Assembly: GCA_963809795.1 (NCBI GenBank)
Contig: CAWELN010000018.1
Span: forward strand, 60,408 to 124,407
Origin: DASUAS01 sp963809795
Lineage (GTDB): Bacteria > Actinomycetota > Acidimicrobiia > IMCC26256 > DASPTH01
Direction of reading: 5' to 3'
Length of the DNA: 64,000 nt
The position numbers and the translations under genes were made by a program. This document shows positions 17,693 to 25,618 of this stretch, in pieces (position 1 is the stretch's first letter; each line of letters opens with the position of its first letter). The notes below the pieces were generated by a model. That model was not told where the DNA came from, searched no databases, and saw nothing but the letters and a program-made list of their open reading frames with translations.

Positions 17693-19249
17693 TCATTGCT
17701 GCTGTTGCTGCTGGGAGTCCTGCTCCGGCCGCGGGCCCAGGGTCGGCGCCGCCGACGGCATCGGTGGCGGCGGCGCGGTGCGGCGCGGCGGGGGTGAGAC
17801 CTCACGCCCTCGCACATCGGCGGCCGCGAGCACCCAGGTGTCCTTCGAGCCGCCGCCCTGGCTGGAGTTCACGATCAGGCTCTTCGCCGGGAGCGCGACC
17901 CGCGTGAGCCCGCCGGGCACGACCCACACGTCGCGCCCGTCGTTCACCGCGAACGGGCGCAGGTCGAGGTGGCGGGCGCCCATCCGGCCGTCGACGAACG
18001 TCGGCGCGGTCGACAGCGCGACCGGCTCCTGCGCGATCCAGCCGCGCGGATCGGCGAGCACCTTCATCCGCAGGTCGGAGAGCACCGTCTCGCTCGCCGC
18101 CGGCCCGATCACGATGTCCTTGCCGCCCGAGCCGTCGACCGGCTTGAACACCAGCTCATCGATCCGCCCGAGCACCCACTCGCACACCTCGACGTCCTCG
18201 AGCCGGTAGGTGTCGACGTTGGCCAGGATCGGCACCTCGCCGAGGTAGTACTCGATCATCGCCGGCACGTACGGGTAGATCGCCTTGTCGTCGGCGACGC
18301 CGTTGCCGGGCGCGTTGGCGATGGTCACGTTCCCGGCGCGCGCGGCATTGAGGATGCCCGCGCAGCCGAGCACGGAGTCGGGGCGGAAGTGCACCGGATC
18401 GAGGAACTCGTCGTCGACCCGGCGGTACACGACGTCGACCCGCTGCTCACCCGCCGTGGTGCGCATGTACACGCGCTGGTCGCGGCACACGAGGTCGCGA
18501 CCCTCGACCAGCTCGACGCCCATCTGGCGGGCGAGGAACGAGTGCTCGAAGTACGCGGCGTTGTGCACACCCGGCGTGAGGACGACGACGCACGGGTCGT
18601 CGATGCCCGGCGGCGCGGTGGCACGGAACGCTTCGAGCAGCCGCGGCGGGTAGTCGGCCACGCGGCGGATGCGATGGCTGGCGAACAGCTCCGGGAACAC
18701 GTGGGTCATCGCCCGCCGGTTCTCCACCACGTACGAGATGCCCGACGGCGTGCGCAGGTTGTCCTCGAGCACCCGGAAGCTGCCGGCGCGGTCGCGCACG
18801 AGGTCGACCCCGGCCACGTGCACGCGCACGCTGCCTGCGGGGTCGAGCCCGGCGACGCAGCGGTGGTAGTGCGACGAGCTCGCCACCAGTCGGCGCGGCA
18901 CCACGCCGTCAGCCAGGATCTCGCCGGGCCCGTAGACGTCGGCAAGGAAGCGTTCGAGCGCGAGCACGCGTTGGCGCACGCCGGACTCGACCACCGCCCA
19001 CTCCGCCGCGTCGATGATCCGCGGCACGAGGTCGAGGGGGAACGGCCGCTCCTCGCCGGAATGGGAGAAGGTGATGCCCTGGTCGTGGAAGGCTCGGTCG
19101 CGAGCCGCGCACCGCAGCTCGAAGTCGTCGCGCGAGAGCGTGCCGAGGACCTGGTGCAGCGACTGGTAGTGCGAACGCGGCTCGTCGGGACCGACGAACA
19201 TCTCGTCCCACGCGCGCTCGGGTGTGTACCCGTCGAGGAGATCGCCCAC
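17693..19249 (-). CDS. Circularly permuted type 2 ATP-grasp protein
   Basis: A 518-aa protein that probably ligates an amine to a carboxylate with ATP. Family features are ALERFLADVYGPGEILADGVVPRRL, VLEDNLRTPSGISYVVENRR, NAPGNGVADDKAIYPYVPAMI, FKPVDGSGGKDIVIGP and HLDLRPFAVN. The C-terminal ~35 residues are a Pro-rich tail ending in six Gln codons (CAG/CAA), which looks like a triplet-repeat addition. GTG start, with TAGACC 7 nt upstream. First gene of the ATP-grasp / alpha-E / transglutaminase operon. Confidence 0.9.
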   Translation of the reverse strand: MGDLLDGYTPERAWDEMFVGPDEPRSHYQSLHQVLGTLSRDDFELRCAARDRAFHDQGITFSHSGEERPFPLDLVPRIIDAAEWAVVESGVRQRVLALERFLADVYGPGEILADGVVPRRLVASSSHYHRCVAGLDPAGSVRVHVAGVDLVRDRAGSFRVLEDNLRTPSGISYVVENRRAMTHVFPELFASHRIRRVADYPPRLLEAFRATAPPGIDDPCVVVLTPGVHNAAYFEHSFLARQMGVELVEGRDLVCRDQRVYMRTTAGEQRVDVVYRRVDDEFLDPVHFRPDSVLGCAGILNAARAGNVTIANAPGNGVADDKAIYPYVPAMIEYYLGEVPILANVDTYRLEDVEVCEWVLGRIDELVFKPVDGSGGKDIVIGPAASETVLSDLRMKVLADPRGWIAQEPVALSTAPTFVDGRMGARHLDLRPFAVNDGRDVWVVPGGLTRVALPAKSLIVNSSQGGGSKDTWVLAAADVRGREVSPPPRRTAPPPPMPSAAPTLGPRPEQDSQQQQQQ

Positions 19250-19372
19250 CGCCCACGGTCTACGCGGCTCGCGTTACGGCTTCGTTTCGGGAAGTTGCCG
19301 GTTCGCGTCAAGTTCGTGCGCATTCTTCGAATGCTCTAACCCGGCTCTGGATGGTCCCTCATGCCGCGTCCG

Positions 19373-19378
19373 TACCGT
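19373..19378 (+). promoter_or_regulatory. TANNNT -10 box, leaderless-type
   Basis: TACCGT lies 7 nt before the ATG at 19386. The 136-bp gap to the divergent ATP-grasp gene also holds a small perfect inverted repeat, GCATTC-TTC-GAATGC at 19320-19334. Confidence 0.5.
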
Positions 19379-19385
19379 CGCGGTC

Positions 19386-19701
19386 ATGGACGAGCCGACC
19401 GTCGACCGCACGTCACGCACCCGCGCCCACCGTCCCCGTCGCCGGCCCCGCGCGGCTCGGGCCCGCCGGGCCGCGGCCGCGCTCAGCGTCGCCGCCACGC
19501 TCACGTTGGGCGGCGTGTTCGCCTGGCGCGACGGCCAGTCCGCCACGACGACGCCGACGGCCACCGCGGCGGCGAAGCGCACGAGCACGACTGCCTCCAC
19601 CGGCGCCACCACCAGCACCACCACGCCGTCGACCTCGTCGTCGAGCCTCGTCGACCTCGTCGACCAACGCCACCGCGCACACGACCACGAGCGGGAGCTG
19701 A
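19386..19701 (+). CDS. Small Ser/Thr-rich single-pass membrane protein, apparent frameshift near its end
   Basis: The frame from ATG encodes an Arg-rich N-terminus, a hydrophobic segment (AALSVAATLTLGGVFAW) and a Thr/Ser-rich stretch, then runs without stop through the next gene. The neighbouring frame continues the same composition (TSSTNATAHTTTSGS) and stops at 19701, 3 bp before the next ATG. A one-base slip around the CTCGTCGA repeats (19635-19665) would reconcile them. The function is unknown; the gene is likely coupled to the membrane cytochrome-like gene that follows. Confidence 0.45.
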
Positions 19702-19704
19702 CCC

Positions 19705-20292
19705 ATGGACAAGCTGACGTGGTACGTGGCCCGCGCCAGTGGCATCGTCGCCTGGGCCCTGATCCTCACGACGATCGTCTGGGGCCTGCTGCTGGCCACC
19801 AAGGTGCTCGGACGCCGGCCGTCACCGGCGTGGTTGCTGAGCCTCCACCGGTACCTGGGCGCGCTCACGGTCGCCTTCGTCGGCGTGCACGTCGGCGCGA
19901 TCCTGCTCGACAGCTACACGAGCTTCGGCATCACCGACGTGCTCGTCCCGTTCACCGGTTCCTGGCACCCGGTCGCGGTGGCGTGGGGCATCGTGGGCAT
20001 GTACCTGCTGGTCGCGATCGAGATCACCTCGCTCCTGCGCCACCGCATGTCGAACCGCGCGTGGCACGCGGTGCACCTGCTCAGCTACTTCCTCTTCGCC
20101 ACCACGACCGTGCACATGCTCACGGCCGGAACCGACGTGAAGGCGCTGGTCGGGTCGAGCGGGGCGGTCCTGCTCGGGGTCGCGGTGACCTTCGGCTCGG
20201 TCGCGCTCTACCGCTGGCGCTCCGACCGTCGCCAGCCCGGTCGGGCCCGCAACCCCGTTCCGGTTCCCCGGGCCCGGGCCGGAGTCGGCTGA
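19705..20292 (+). CDS. Ferric-reductase-like / cytochrome b-type membrane protein
   Basis: A 195-aa protein with about five membrane helices. Two helices carry spaced His pairs (LHRYLGALTVAFVGVHVGAIL and WHAVHLLSYFLFATTTVHML), as in haem-binding ferric-reductase/MsrQ-type domains. It probably shuttles electrons across the membrane; donor and acceptor are unknown, and no FAD/NAD domain is attached. The ATG has GGGAG about 8 nt upstream. Confidence 0.8.
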   Translation: MDKLTWYVARASGIVAWALILTTIVWGLLLATKVLGRRPSPAWLLSLHRYLGALTVAFVGVHVGAILLDSYTSFGITDVLVPFTGSWHPVAVAWGIVGMYLLVAIEITSLLRHRMSNRAWHAVHLLSYFLFATTTVHMLTAGTDVKALVGSSGAVLLGVAVTFGSVALYRWRSDRRQPGRARNPVPVPRARAGVG

Positions 20293-20398
20293 CCGGGAGA
20301 TTTCGCGTCGCCGGGTTTCGGGCTTCCGAGCGCGGGGGCAACCTGCTGGAGCAGCGTGCCGGTGCCGTCACGAACCGCCGACCCGTTCGCCTCCTGTC

Positions 20399-20426
20399 GA
20401 GACCCCCGGCCCGACCCGGGGGTCTC
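20399..20426. terminator. Bidirectional hairpin between convergent genes
   Basis: GAGACCCCCGG (20399-20409) pairs perfectly with CCGGGGGTCTC (20416-20426) across a 6-nt loop. It lies between a plus gene ending at 20292 and a minus gene ending at 20433. There is no U-tract on either side, so it is called a terminator from stem strength and position only. Confidence 0.6.
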
Positions 20427-20432
20427 GGCCGT

Positions 20433-20840
20433 TCAGACCCCGGCCGCCGCCGACGAGTCCCGTCGTGCCCGCACGGCCCGCACGATCGCCCGCCAGCCGA
20501 GCATGCCCGCGCCCACGAAGAGCAGCGTCACGACGGTGAAGGCGACCTTGAACTCGTGGCCCTCGACCGCGATGCGCAACGTCATGCCGACGGCCACGGT
20601 GAGCAGCCAGGCAACCACTGCTCGACCCCATGCCAGCGGGGCCCGGTCGAGCCGGGTCACCAGCCAGGCGAGCACGAGGCCGGCCGCGAACGGCCACCAC
20701 ACCCGCAGGAACCCGGCCACGCCCGCGTCCTCGTGGTGGCTGCGCCGCCCGATGAGCACGAACAGGACGAGCACCACCAGGTCGGCGGCCGCCGCGATCC
20801 AGGGCCGCACGCTGGGAGCGGGTTCGTCGCGCACCCGCAC
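20433..20840 (-). CDS. DUF3054 family membrane protein
   Basis: A 135-aa protein with four membrane helices. DLVVLVLFVLIGRRSHHEDAG, WPFAAGLVLAWLVTR and a central RAVVAWLLTVAVGMTLR match the actinobacterial DUF3054 family, which has no assigned function. GTG start; it is divergent from the CysQ-like gene. Confidence 0.85.
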   Translation of the reverse strand: MRVRDEPAPSVRPWIAAAADLVVLVLFVLIGRRSHHEDAGVAGFLRVWWPFAAGLVLAWLVTRLDRAPLAWGRAVVAWLLTVAVGMTLRIAVEGHEFKVAFTVVTLLFVGAGMLGWRAIVRAVRARRDSSAAAGV

Positions 20841-20903
20841 AGTGTCGTCGGCGCGCCGCCGGCCGTCACCATCGCGGCGGGTCCGGATCGCGCCGACGGT
20901 TGC

Positions 20904-20909
20904 TAGCGT
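20904..20909 (+). promoter_or_regulatory. TANNNT -10 box before the CysQ-like gene
   Basis: TAGCGT followed by 8 nt and the ATG at 20918; no Shine-Dalgarno sequence fits in between. Confidence 0.5.
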
Positions 20910-20917
20910 CCGCGCCC

Positions 20918-21685
20918 ATGACCGCGACGCCCGACGACCACCGCGACGCGGCCGCCATCGCGACCGAGGCCGGGCAACTGCTGGTCACCCTGCGGGCCAC
21001 GATGCACGCGGCCGGCGCCGACCCCAAGGAGCTCCGCGCCGAGGGGGATCTCTCCTCCCACCAATTCATCGTCTCCGCGTTGGCCGCCTCACACCCGGAC
21101 GACGCCGTGCTGTCGGAGGAGGGCGTCGACGACGCCGAGCGATTGTCGGCGCGGCGCGTCTGGATCGTCGATCCCCTCGACGGCACGCGCGAGTTCGGTG
21201 AGGAGGGACGTACCGACTGGGCGGTCCACGTGGCGCTGGCGATCGACCATGAGATCGCGGCCGCCGCGGTCGCGCTCCCGGCGCGCGGCATCACCCTCAA
21301 CGCGTCGCCACCGCCGGTCCTGGCGCCTCCGCATGACGGGCCGCCGCGCCTCGTGGTCAGTCGCACGCGTCCGCCCGCGATCGCCGAGACGCTGGCGGCG
21401 CGGCTCGGCGGCGAGCTGGTGGCGCTCGGTTCCGCGGGCGCCAAGGCGATGGCCGTCGTCCTCGGCGACGTCGACGTGTACGCGCACAGCGGCGGGCAGT
21501 ACGAGTGGGACTCGGCGGCGCCGGTGGGCGTCGCGGCCGCGGCCGGACTCCACGTGTCGCGCCTCGACGGTGCACCCCTGCAGTACAACCGCCCGGAGCC
21601 GTACCTCCCCGACCTCCTCATCTGTCGTCCCGAGCTGCGCGACGCGGTGCTGGCGGTGACGCGAGCAATGACGGTCAGGCGCTGA
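20918..21685 (+). CDS. cysQ: 3'(2'),5'-bisphosphate nucleotidase / inositol-phosphatase family (CysQ-like)
   Basis: A 255-aa metal-dependent phosphatase. It has LSEEG, WIVDPLDGTREFGE (the DPxDGT metal site) and GGQYEWDSAAPVGVAAAAGLHVSRLDG. The GTREF variant is typical of CysQ, which removes the 3' phosphate from PAP/PAPS in sulfate assimilation, though inositol-phosphatase activity cannot be excluded. Sulfur genes lie a few kb away. The start MTATPDD follows TAGCGT at 8 nt. Confidence 0.85.
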   Translation: MTATPDDHRDAAAIATEAGQLLVTLRATMHAAGADPKELRAEGDLSSHQFIVSALAASHPDDAVLSEEGVDDAERLSARRVWIVDPLDGTREFGEEGRTDWAVHVALAIDHEIAAAAVALPARGITLNASPPPVLAPPHDGPPRLVVSRTRPPAIAETLAARLGGELVALGSAGAKAMAVVLGDVDVYAHSGGQYEWDSAAPVGVAAAAGLHVSRLDGAPLQYNRPEPYLPDLLICRPELRDAVLAVTRAMTVRR

Positions 21686-21688
21686 CGG

Positions 21689-22432
21689 TCAGGCGGTGAC
21701 GGCCAGGCTGACCACCCCGATCAGCACCAACCCCGCGCCGTACCAGCGCTCGAGCCGGGTGCTCTGGGTGCGGACCGCGACCCGCCCGCCCACGTACGAC
21801 AGCGGGATCGAGGTCAGGCTGAAGGCGGCCACGACGGCCCAGTCGATGTGACCGAGCAGCGCGTGCACGATCGTCCCGGGCACCGCGAGGGCGGCCGCGA
21901 CCACCAGTGACGTCCCGAACGCCGATTTGATCGGAGTGCGGAGCACGATCACGTACAACGGCGCGAGCAGGAAGCCGCCCCCGTTCGCCAGCAGCCCGGA
22001 CAGGACGCCGACGGTGGTGGCGACCAGCACCATGCGGGTGCGCGGTGCCGGGGGCGGCACCACGATCTCGTGCGGATCCGAGGGGTACAGCAGGAACCGG
22101 ACGCCCAGCCCGGCGACGATCAGCTCGGTGGCGACCACGAGCGGCGCACCGCCGATCCAGCGGGTGGCGTACGCACCGGCGACCGTCGCCGGGACACCGA
22201 ACGGGACCGACCAGCGCACGATGTCCCAATCGACCAGACCCTGACGCCAGTACGCGTACGCGGCGACGAGCGTGCCCGGGATCGTGCCCGGCAGTGGTGA
22301 GGCCACGGCCGCGAGCGGCGCCACCCCGGCGACGTCGAGCATGGGAGTGGCGATGGCCGAGCCGCCCTTTCCGAACAGCCCGCCCAGGAAGCCGACCAGC
22401 GCGCCGATCCCGGCGATGAGCACCCACTCCAC
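21689..22432 (-). CDS. TauE/SafE family sulfite (anion) exporter
   Basis: A 247-aa protein with about eight membrane helices and the family repeats IAGIGALVGFLGGLFGKGGSAIATPML and LSGLLANGGGFLLAPLYVI. Members export sulfite, sulfonates or related anions. The GTG start is chosen from the match to the first repeat. Its promoter region (70 bp) is shared with the divergent LysR gene, so LysR control is likely. The 3' end meets the CysQ-like gene tail to tail (3 bp apart). Confidence 0.88.
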   Translation of the reverse strand: MEWVLIAGIGALVGFLGGLFGKGGSAIATPMLDVAGVAPLAAVASPLPGTIPGTLVAAYAYWRQGLVDWDIVRWSVPFGVPATVAGAYATRWIGGAPLVVATELIVAGLGVRFLLYPSDPHEIVVPPPAPRTRMVLVATTVGVLSGLLANGGGFLLAPLYVIVLRTPIKSAFGTSLVVAAALAVPGTIVHALLGHIDWAVVAAFSLTSIPLSYVGGRVAVRTQSTRLERWYGAGLVLIGVVSLAVTA

Positions 22433-22490
22433 CCGTCCAGTGTCCGCTCCTCCCAGTGATATGTCCAAGACGTGGTTCCGCTGGTTTCCA

Positions 22491-22496
22491 TAAGAT
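22491..22496 (+). promoter_or_regulatory. TANNNT -10 box before the LysR gene
   Basis: TAAGAT followed by GTACCT and ATG at 22503 (6-nt spacing), consistent with a leaderless regulator transcript. Confidence 0.55.
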
Positions 22497-22502
22497 GTAC
22501 CT

Positions 22503-23372
22503 ATGGATCTCCGACGGCTCCGACTCTTCCTGGCGGTGGTGGACGAAGGCGGGATGACCCGGGCGGCCGAGGCCGAGCACGTCTCGCAGCCCTCGGTGTC
22601 GCAGGCGGTCCGCGAGCTCGAAGCCGAGCTCGGCACCGCGCTCTTCCACCGCACCGGACGCACGCTGGTCCTCACCGCGGCGGGCGAGGCACTCGTCGGG
22701 CCGGCCCGGCAGACCATGCGCGACGTCGAGACCGGACGGGCGGCAGTCGAAGCGGTCGCCGGGCTCGACGCCGGTCACCTCGACCTCGGTGCCCTGCCCA
22801 CGCTCGCCATCGATCCGCTGGCGCCGCTCGTCGGCGAGTTCCGGCGCGCACACCCGCACGTGACGATCGTGCTGGTGGACCCACCCGACACCGCGAGCCT
22901 CGAGGAGCTGGTCGCGACGGCCGGCTGCGAGGTCGCGCTCACCGTCACCGCGCCGAGTGAGGCGGACCTCGTGACCGTGCGGCTCGGCGCCCAGGACCTG
23001 CTCGCGATCCTGCCGCCGGGAAGCAACGCCTCGCACACGATGTCGATCACGACCCTCGGGCGCTTCCCGCTGGTGGCCGCGCCGCCCGGCACCGCCACCC
23101 GCATGCAGCTGGAGGAGGCGTTCGCCGATGCCGGCGTGACGCCGACGATCGCGGTGGTCGCGGAGCAGCGCGAGGCGATCCTGCCGCTGGTGCTCGCCGG
23201 CGCGGGGGCGACCCTCTACCCGCGACCGCTGGCGGAGCAGGCCGCACGACTGGGCGCGACGGTGGTGGCGTTGCGACCGCGGCTGAGCCGCCCCGTGCTC
23301 CTGGTCCACCGCCGCGGGCCGCTGTCGCCCGCGGCCACCGCGTTCGTGGCGCTGGCCCGCACGTCCTCCTGA
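22503..23372 (+). CDS. LysR family transcriptional regulator
   Basis: A 289-aa protein with the N-terminal winged HTH MDLRRLRLFLAVVDEGGMTRAAEAEHVSQPSVSQAVRELE (written here as two motifs: LRRLRLFLAVVDEGG and HVSQPSVSQAVRELE) and a periplasmic-binding-like effector domain. It is divergent from the TauE/SafE exporter, the usual layout for a LysR target. The inducer is unknown; a sulfur-containing anion is possible given the target. Confidence 0.92.
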   Translation: MDLRRLRLFLAVVDEGGMTRAAEAEHVSQPSVSQAVRELEAELGTALFHRTGRTLVLTAAGEALVGPARQTMRDVETGRAAVEAVAGLDAGHLDLGALPTLAIDPLAPLVGEFRRAHPHVTIVLVDPPDTASLEELVATAGCEVALTVTAPSEADLVTVRLGAQDLLAILPPGSNASHTMSITTLGRFPLVAAPPGTATRMQLEEAFADAGVTPTIAVVAEQREAILPLVLAGAGATLYPRPLAEQAARLGATVVALRPRLSRPVLLVHRRGPLSPAATAFVALARTSS

Positions 23373-23455
23373 GACGGGTCGCCGGGCCCTTGTTGGGAAA
23401 GCCGATCCGGAAGTATGCTTTTTGCGCCGACACTCCCCCACCACCGGAGGCCGTC

Positions 23456-23947
23456 ATGACCGTCACCGACGAGCTGCTCGCCAACAACGACTCCTACGCC
23501 GCCGGGTTCAGCAAGGGAGACCTGCCGCTGCCGCCGGCGAAGCACGTCGCGGTCCTCGCGTGCATGGATGCCCGCCTCGACCCCGCCCGCGTCCTCGGGC
23601 TCGAGGAGGGCGATGCCCATGTGATCAGGAACGCAGGTGGCGTGGTGAGCGACGACGCCATCCGCTCGCTGGCGATCTCGCAGCGCCTGCTCGGCACCGA
23701 GGAGATCATCCTCATCCACCACACCGACTGCGGGATGCTGACGTTCACCGACGACGAGGTGAAGGATCAGATCCACGCCGAGACCGGGCTCCGACCCTCC
23801 TTCGCGCTGGAATCGTTCGCCGACCTCGACGACGACATCCGCCAGTCGATCGCCCGCATCCAGGCCAGCCCGTTCGTCCCCCGCAAGGACCGCGTCCGCG
23901 GCTTCGTCTACGAGGTGGAGACGGGCAAGCTGCGCGAGGTCGCCTGA
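23456..23947 (+). CDS. Beta-class carbonic anhydrase
   Basis: A 163-aa enzyme with the zinc/catalytic dyad motif LACMDARLD (Cys, Asp-Arg pair) and HHTDCGM (His, Cys). It interconverts CO2 and bicarbonate. Short length and NDSYAAGF / GDLPLPPAK match the mycobacterial Rv1284-like branch. The ATG has CCGGAGG 6 nt upstream; TATGCT about 40 nt upstream may be the -10, so this is a leadered gene unlike many neighbours. Confidence 0.92.
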   Translation: MTVTDELLANNDSYAAGFSKGDLPLPPAKHVAVLACMDARLDPARVLGLEEGDAHVIRNAGGVVSDDAIRSLAISQRLLGTEEIILIHHTDCGMLTFTDDEVKDQIHAETGLRPSFALESFADLDDDIRQSIARIQASPFVPRKDRVRGFVYEVETGKLREVA

Positions 23948-23967
23948 ACCATCTGCGGCGCGGCCTG

Positions 23968-24354
23968 TCAGTCGGCGGGAGCGGTCGGGAGACCGGCAGC
24001 GCGCCATGCCCGGAAGCCGCCCGCGAGATCGGTCGCCCGGTGCAGCCCGAGGTCCTGCAGGCTCGCGGCGGCGAGGCTCGACGAGTAGCCCTCGGAGCAC
24101 ACCACGATCACCTCGACGTCGCGGTCGACGGCCTCGGGGATGCGGGCGTCGCTCGTGGGATCGAGGCGCCACTCGAGGTGGTTGCGCTCGATCACGAGTG
24201 CGCCCGGGATCTCACCTTCCTCGCGACGCTGCTGCGCGGGACGGGTGTCGACGAGCAGCGCGCCGCGCGCCATCGCCGCCGCCGCTTCGACCGCGGACAC
24301 CCGCTGCAGACGCGCCCGTGCCGCGGTCAGCAGGTCGTCGACGCGCGACGTCAT
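23968..24354 (-). CDS. Rhodanese-like domain protein (possibly fused to the cysteine dioxygenase)
   Basis: A single 128-aa rhodanese domain: ARGALLVDTRPAQQRREEG, IPGALVIERNHLEW, and the active-site loop VVCSEGYSSSLAAASL with catalytic Cys, ending LAGGFRAWRAAGLP. It would transfer or reduce sulfane sulfur. ATG (MTSRVDDLL) with a weak GAG upstream gives a stand-alone protein. The frame is open, however, from the end of the upstream dioxygenase with no stop, so a dioxygenase-rhodanese fusion is equally possible. Confidence 0.85.
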   Translation of the reverse strand: MTSRVDDLLTAARARLQRVSAVEAAAAMARGALLVDTRPAQQRREEGEIPGALVIERNHLEWRLDPTSDARIPEAVDRDVEVIVVCSEGYSSSLAAASLQDLGLHRATDLAGGFRAWRAAGLPTAPAD

Positions 24355-24976
24355 CGCAGCTCGCCGCGCCCCGATCGCGTCCCCAGCGCGGGCTCGCGGT
24401 GCGTGCGCTCCAGCCCGCCCGCGCCATGTGGCCTCGTAGAAGTCCATGCTCACCAGGGGCGGAGAGTACACGTGCACGCTGGTGGCGACCGCGGCCGCGG
24501 GATTGATCACGCGGTGCATGTGGCCCGGGCCGAAGGCGCGCGCGGTGCCGGCCCGGATGCATTGCTCCTCGTAGGCGTCCGCACCTGCCGCGCCGGGTCG
24601 ACGTCTCCAGCAGCTCGCCGTCGACGACGTAGAACGCACCGGCCGAGCCACCGTGGTCGTGGAGGTCGACGCCCTGATGTGAGTCCCAGCCGATCAACCA
24701 GGTGTCGAAGCCGTCGTGCACGCTGAGGCGCAGGAACCACCGCTCGTCGGGACGGTGCTGCACCAGTGCGCGCCACCGCGCACGCTCGTGCGCGAGCTCT
24801 TGGAGGACGCCCAGCAGTTGGGCGGGCGACAGCGCGACGGCCGATTCGACCGTGCGCGTCGGGATGGCTTCGGTGAGGATCACGGGTGCTCCGAGTGGCT
24901 CGGCGACCGACAGGATCGGCGCCGGCGGTCTCGCCGCGGGCACGCGTGGGACCACCGGGGGGAAGCGGTGCCGCAC
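24355..24976 (-). CDS. Cysteine dioxygenase family protein, frameshifted
   Basis: The N-terminal part reads RWFLRLSVHDGFDTWLIGW then HQGVDLHDHGGSAGAFYVVDGELLE, the iron-binding HxH cupin motif of cysteine dioxygenase. The frame is then lost, and the C-terminal half continues in another frame (GAAGADAYEEQCIRAGTA, FGPGHMHRVINP with the third His, VHVYSPPLVSMDFYEA). The break lies at about 24583-24605. It would oxidise cysteine to cysteine sulfinate. No stop separates it from the rhodanese domain. It is preceded by a short leader ORF 33 bp upstream. Confidence 0.8.
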
Positions 24977-25009
24977 GCGCCGCGCGGCGGGAGCGCCGGC
25001 GCCCGGGAC

Positions 25010-25093
25010 TCAGACGGCGCGACAGCGCTCGTCGAACGACAGGCGCGAGAGCTCGCCCCAGGGATCGTTCATCACGGGACCGGAGGGCGGCAT
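25010..25093 (-). CDS. Short Cys-containing leader ORF upstream of cysteine dioxygenase (27 aa)
   Basis: An ORF too short for routine calling. From ATG at 25093 (or the internal ATG at 25072) it encodes a peptide containing NDPWGELSRLSFDERC and ends three residues after Cys (RAV). TACCGT lies 7 nt before the 25093 ATG, giving a leaderless start. A homologous ORF lies at 25673-25747 upstream of the sulfonate transporter; 12 of 16 core residues match, with synonymous codon changes. A cysteine-sensing attenuator is the likely role (inference). Confidence 0.65.
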   Translation of the reverse strand: MPPSGPVMNDPWGELSRLSFDERCRAV

Positions 25094-25100
25094 GGCGAGC

Positions 25101-25106
25101 ACGGTA
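25101..25106 (-). promoter_or_regulatory. -10 box for the leader ORF / cysteine dioxygenase transcript
   Basis: On the minus strand TACCGT is followed by 7 nt and the ATG at 25093. The 25-bp palindrome begins 6 bp further upstream, so a protein bound there would cover the -35 region. Confidence 0.5.
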
Positions 25107-25112
25107 CCAGGT

Positions 25113-25137
25113 AAATATGACCTGTCAAGTCATATTT
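25113..25137. promoter_or_regulatory. 25-bp AT-rich palindrome, probable Rrf2 operator
   Basis: AAATATGAC (25113-25121) and GTCATATTT (25129-25137) form a perfect 9-bp inverted repeat around 7 nt. It stands out in a very GC-rich region, overlaps the last codons of the Rrf2 gene, and sits just upstream of the -10 of the leader/dioxygenase transcript. Binding by the adjacent Rrf2 protein is inferred from position. Confidence 0.6.
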
Positions 25138-25549
25138 CGGCGTGGCGGACGTCGGCGGCCAGATCGGCCACGCTCACGCCGTCGAGCAGCTCCTGGAGGC
25201 ACGAGTGCACCCGGCACCAGACCGCCGGCAGGTTGCGGGCCGTGCCCGCGTAGACGAGCTGCTCCGGCGGGAGGTCGCGCACCGCGGCGAGCGGGCCGTC
25301 GATGGCGAGGAGGATCTCCCCCACCGTGATGTCGGCGGCCGGTCGGGCCAGGCTCGAGCCGCCACCCGGCCCGCGGTGGGTGTGCACGACACCCGCCCGC
25401 CGCAGCTCGGCCAGGATGTTCTCGAGGAAGTTCTGCGGGATCTCCTGAGCGGTGGCGATCTCGCGGGCGCTCAGCGTCGCGCCGGTCGGGACGGCCGCCA
25501 GCTCGAGCACCGCCCGCACCGCGTAGTCCGCCTTGGCCGAGATCCTCAT
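25130..25549 (-). CDS. Rrf2 family transcriptional regulator
   Basis: A 139-aa winged-HTH repressor: MRISAKADYAVRAVLELAAV, LSAREIATAQEIPQNFLENILAELRRAG, and the wing HTHRGPGGGSSLARPA. Only two Cys are present (WCRVHSC), fewer than the three that hold Fe-S clusters in IscR/NsrR, so a CymR-like cysteine/sulfur sensor is the better guess. It lies between the cysteine dioxygenase and sulfonate-transport genes. The start is the ATG at MRIS; two exact 16-bp tandem copies, each containing GGAG, lie directly upstream. Confidence 0.9.
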   Translation of the reverse strand: MRISAKADYAVRAVLELAAVPTGATLSAREIATAQEIPQNFLENILAELRRAGVVHTHRGPGGGSSLARPAADITVGEILLAIDGPLAAVRDLPPEQLVYAGTARNLPAVWCRVHSCLQELLDGVSVADLAADVRHAEI

Positions 25550-25550
25550 C

Positions 25551-25582
25551 CGCGCTCCACGACCTTCGCGCTCCACGACCTT
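25551..25582. repeat. Exact 16-bp tandem duplication at the Rrf2 translation start
   Basis: CGCGCTCCACGACCTT occurs twice in a row, immediately upstream of the Rrf2 ATG. On the coding strand each copy contains GTGGAGCGCG, so the Shine-Dalgarno region is duplicated. Confidence 0.85.
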
Positions 25583-25618
25583 CCGGAGGGGCGACTTGCT
25601 CTCGCCTCCGCTAAAGTT

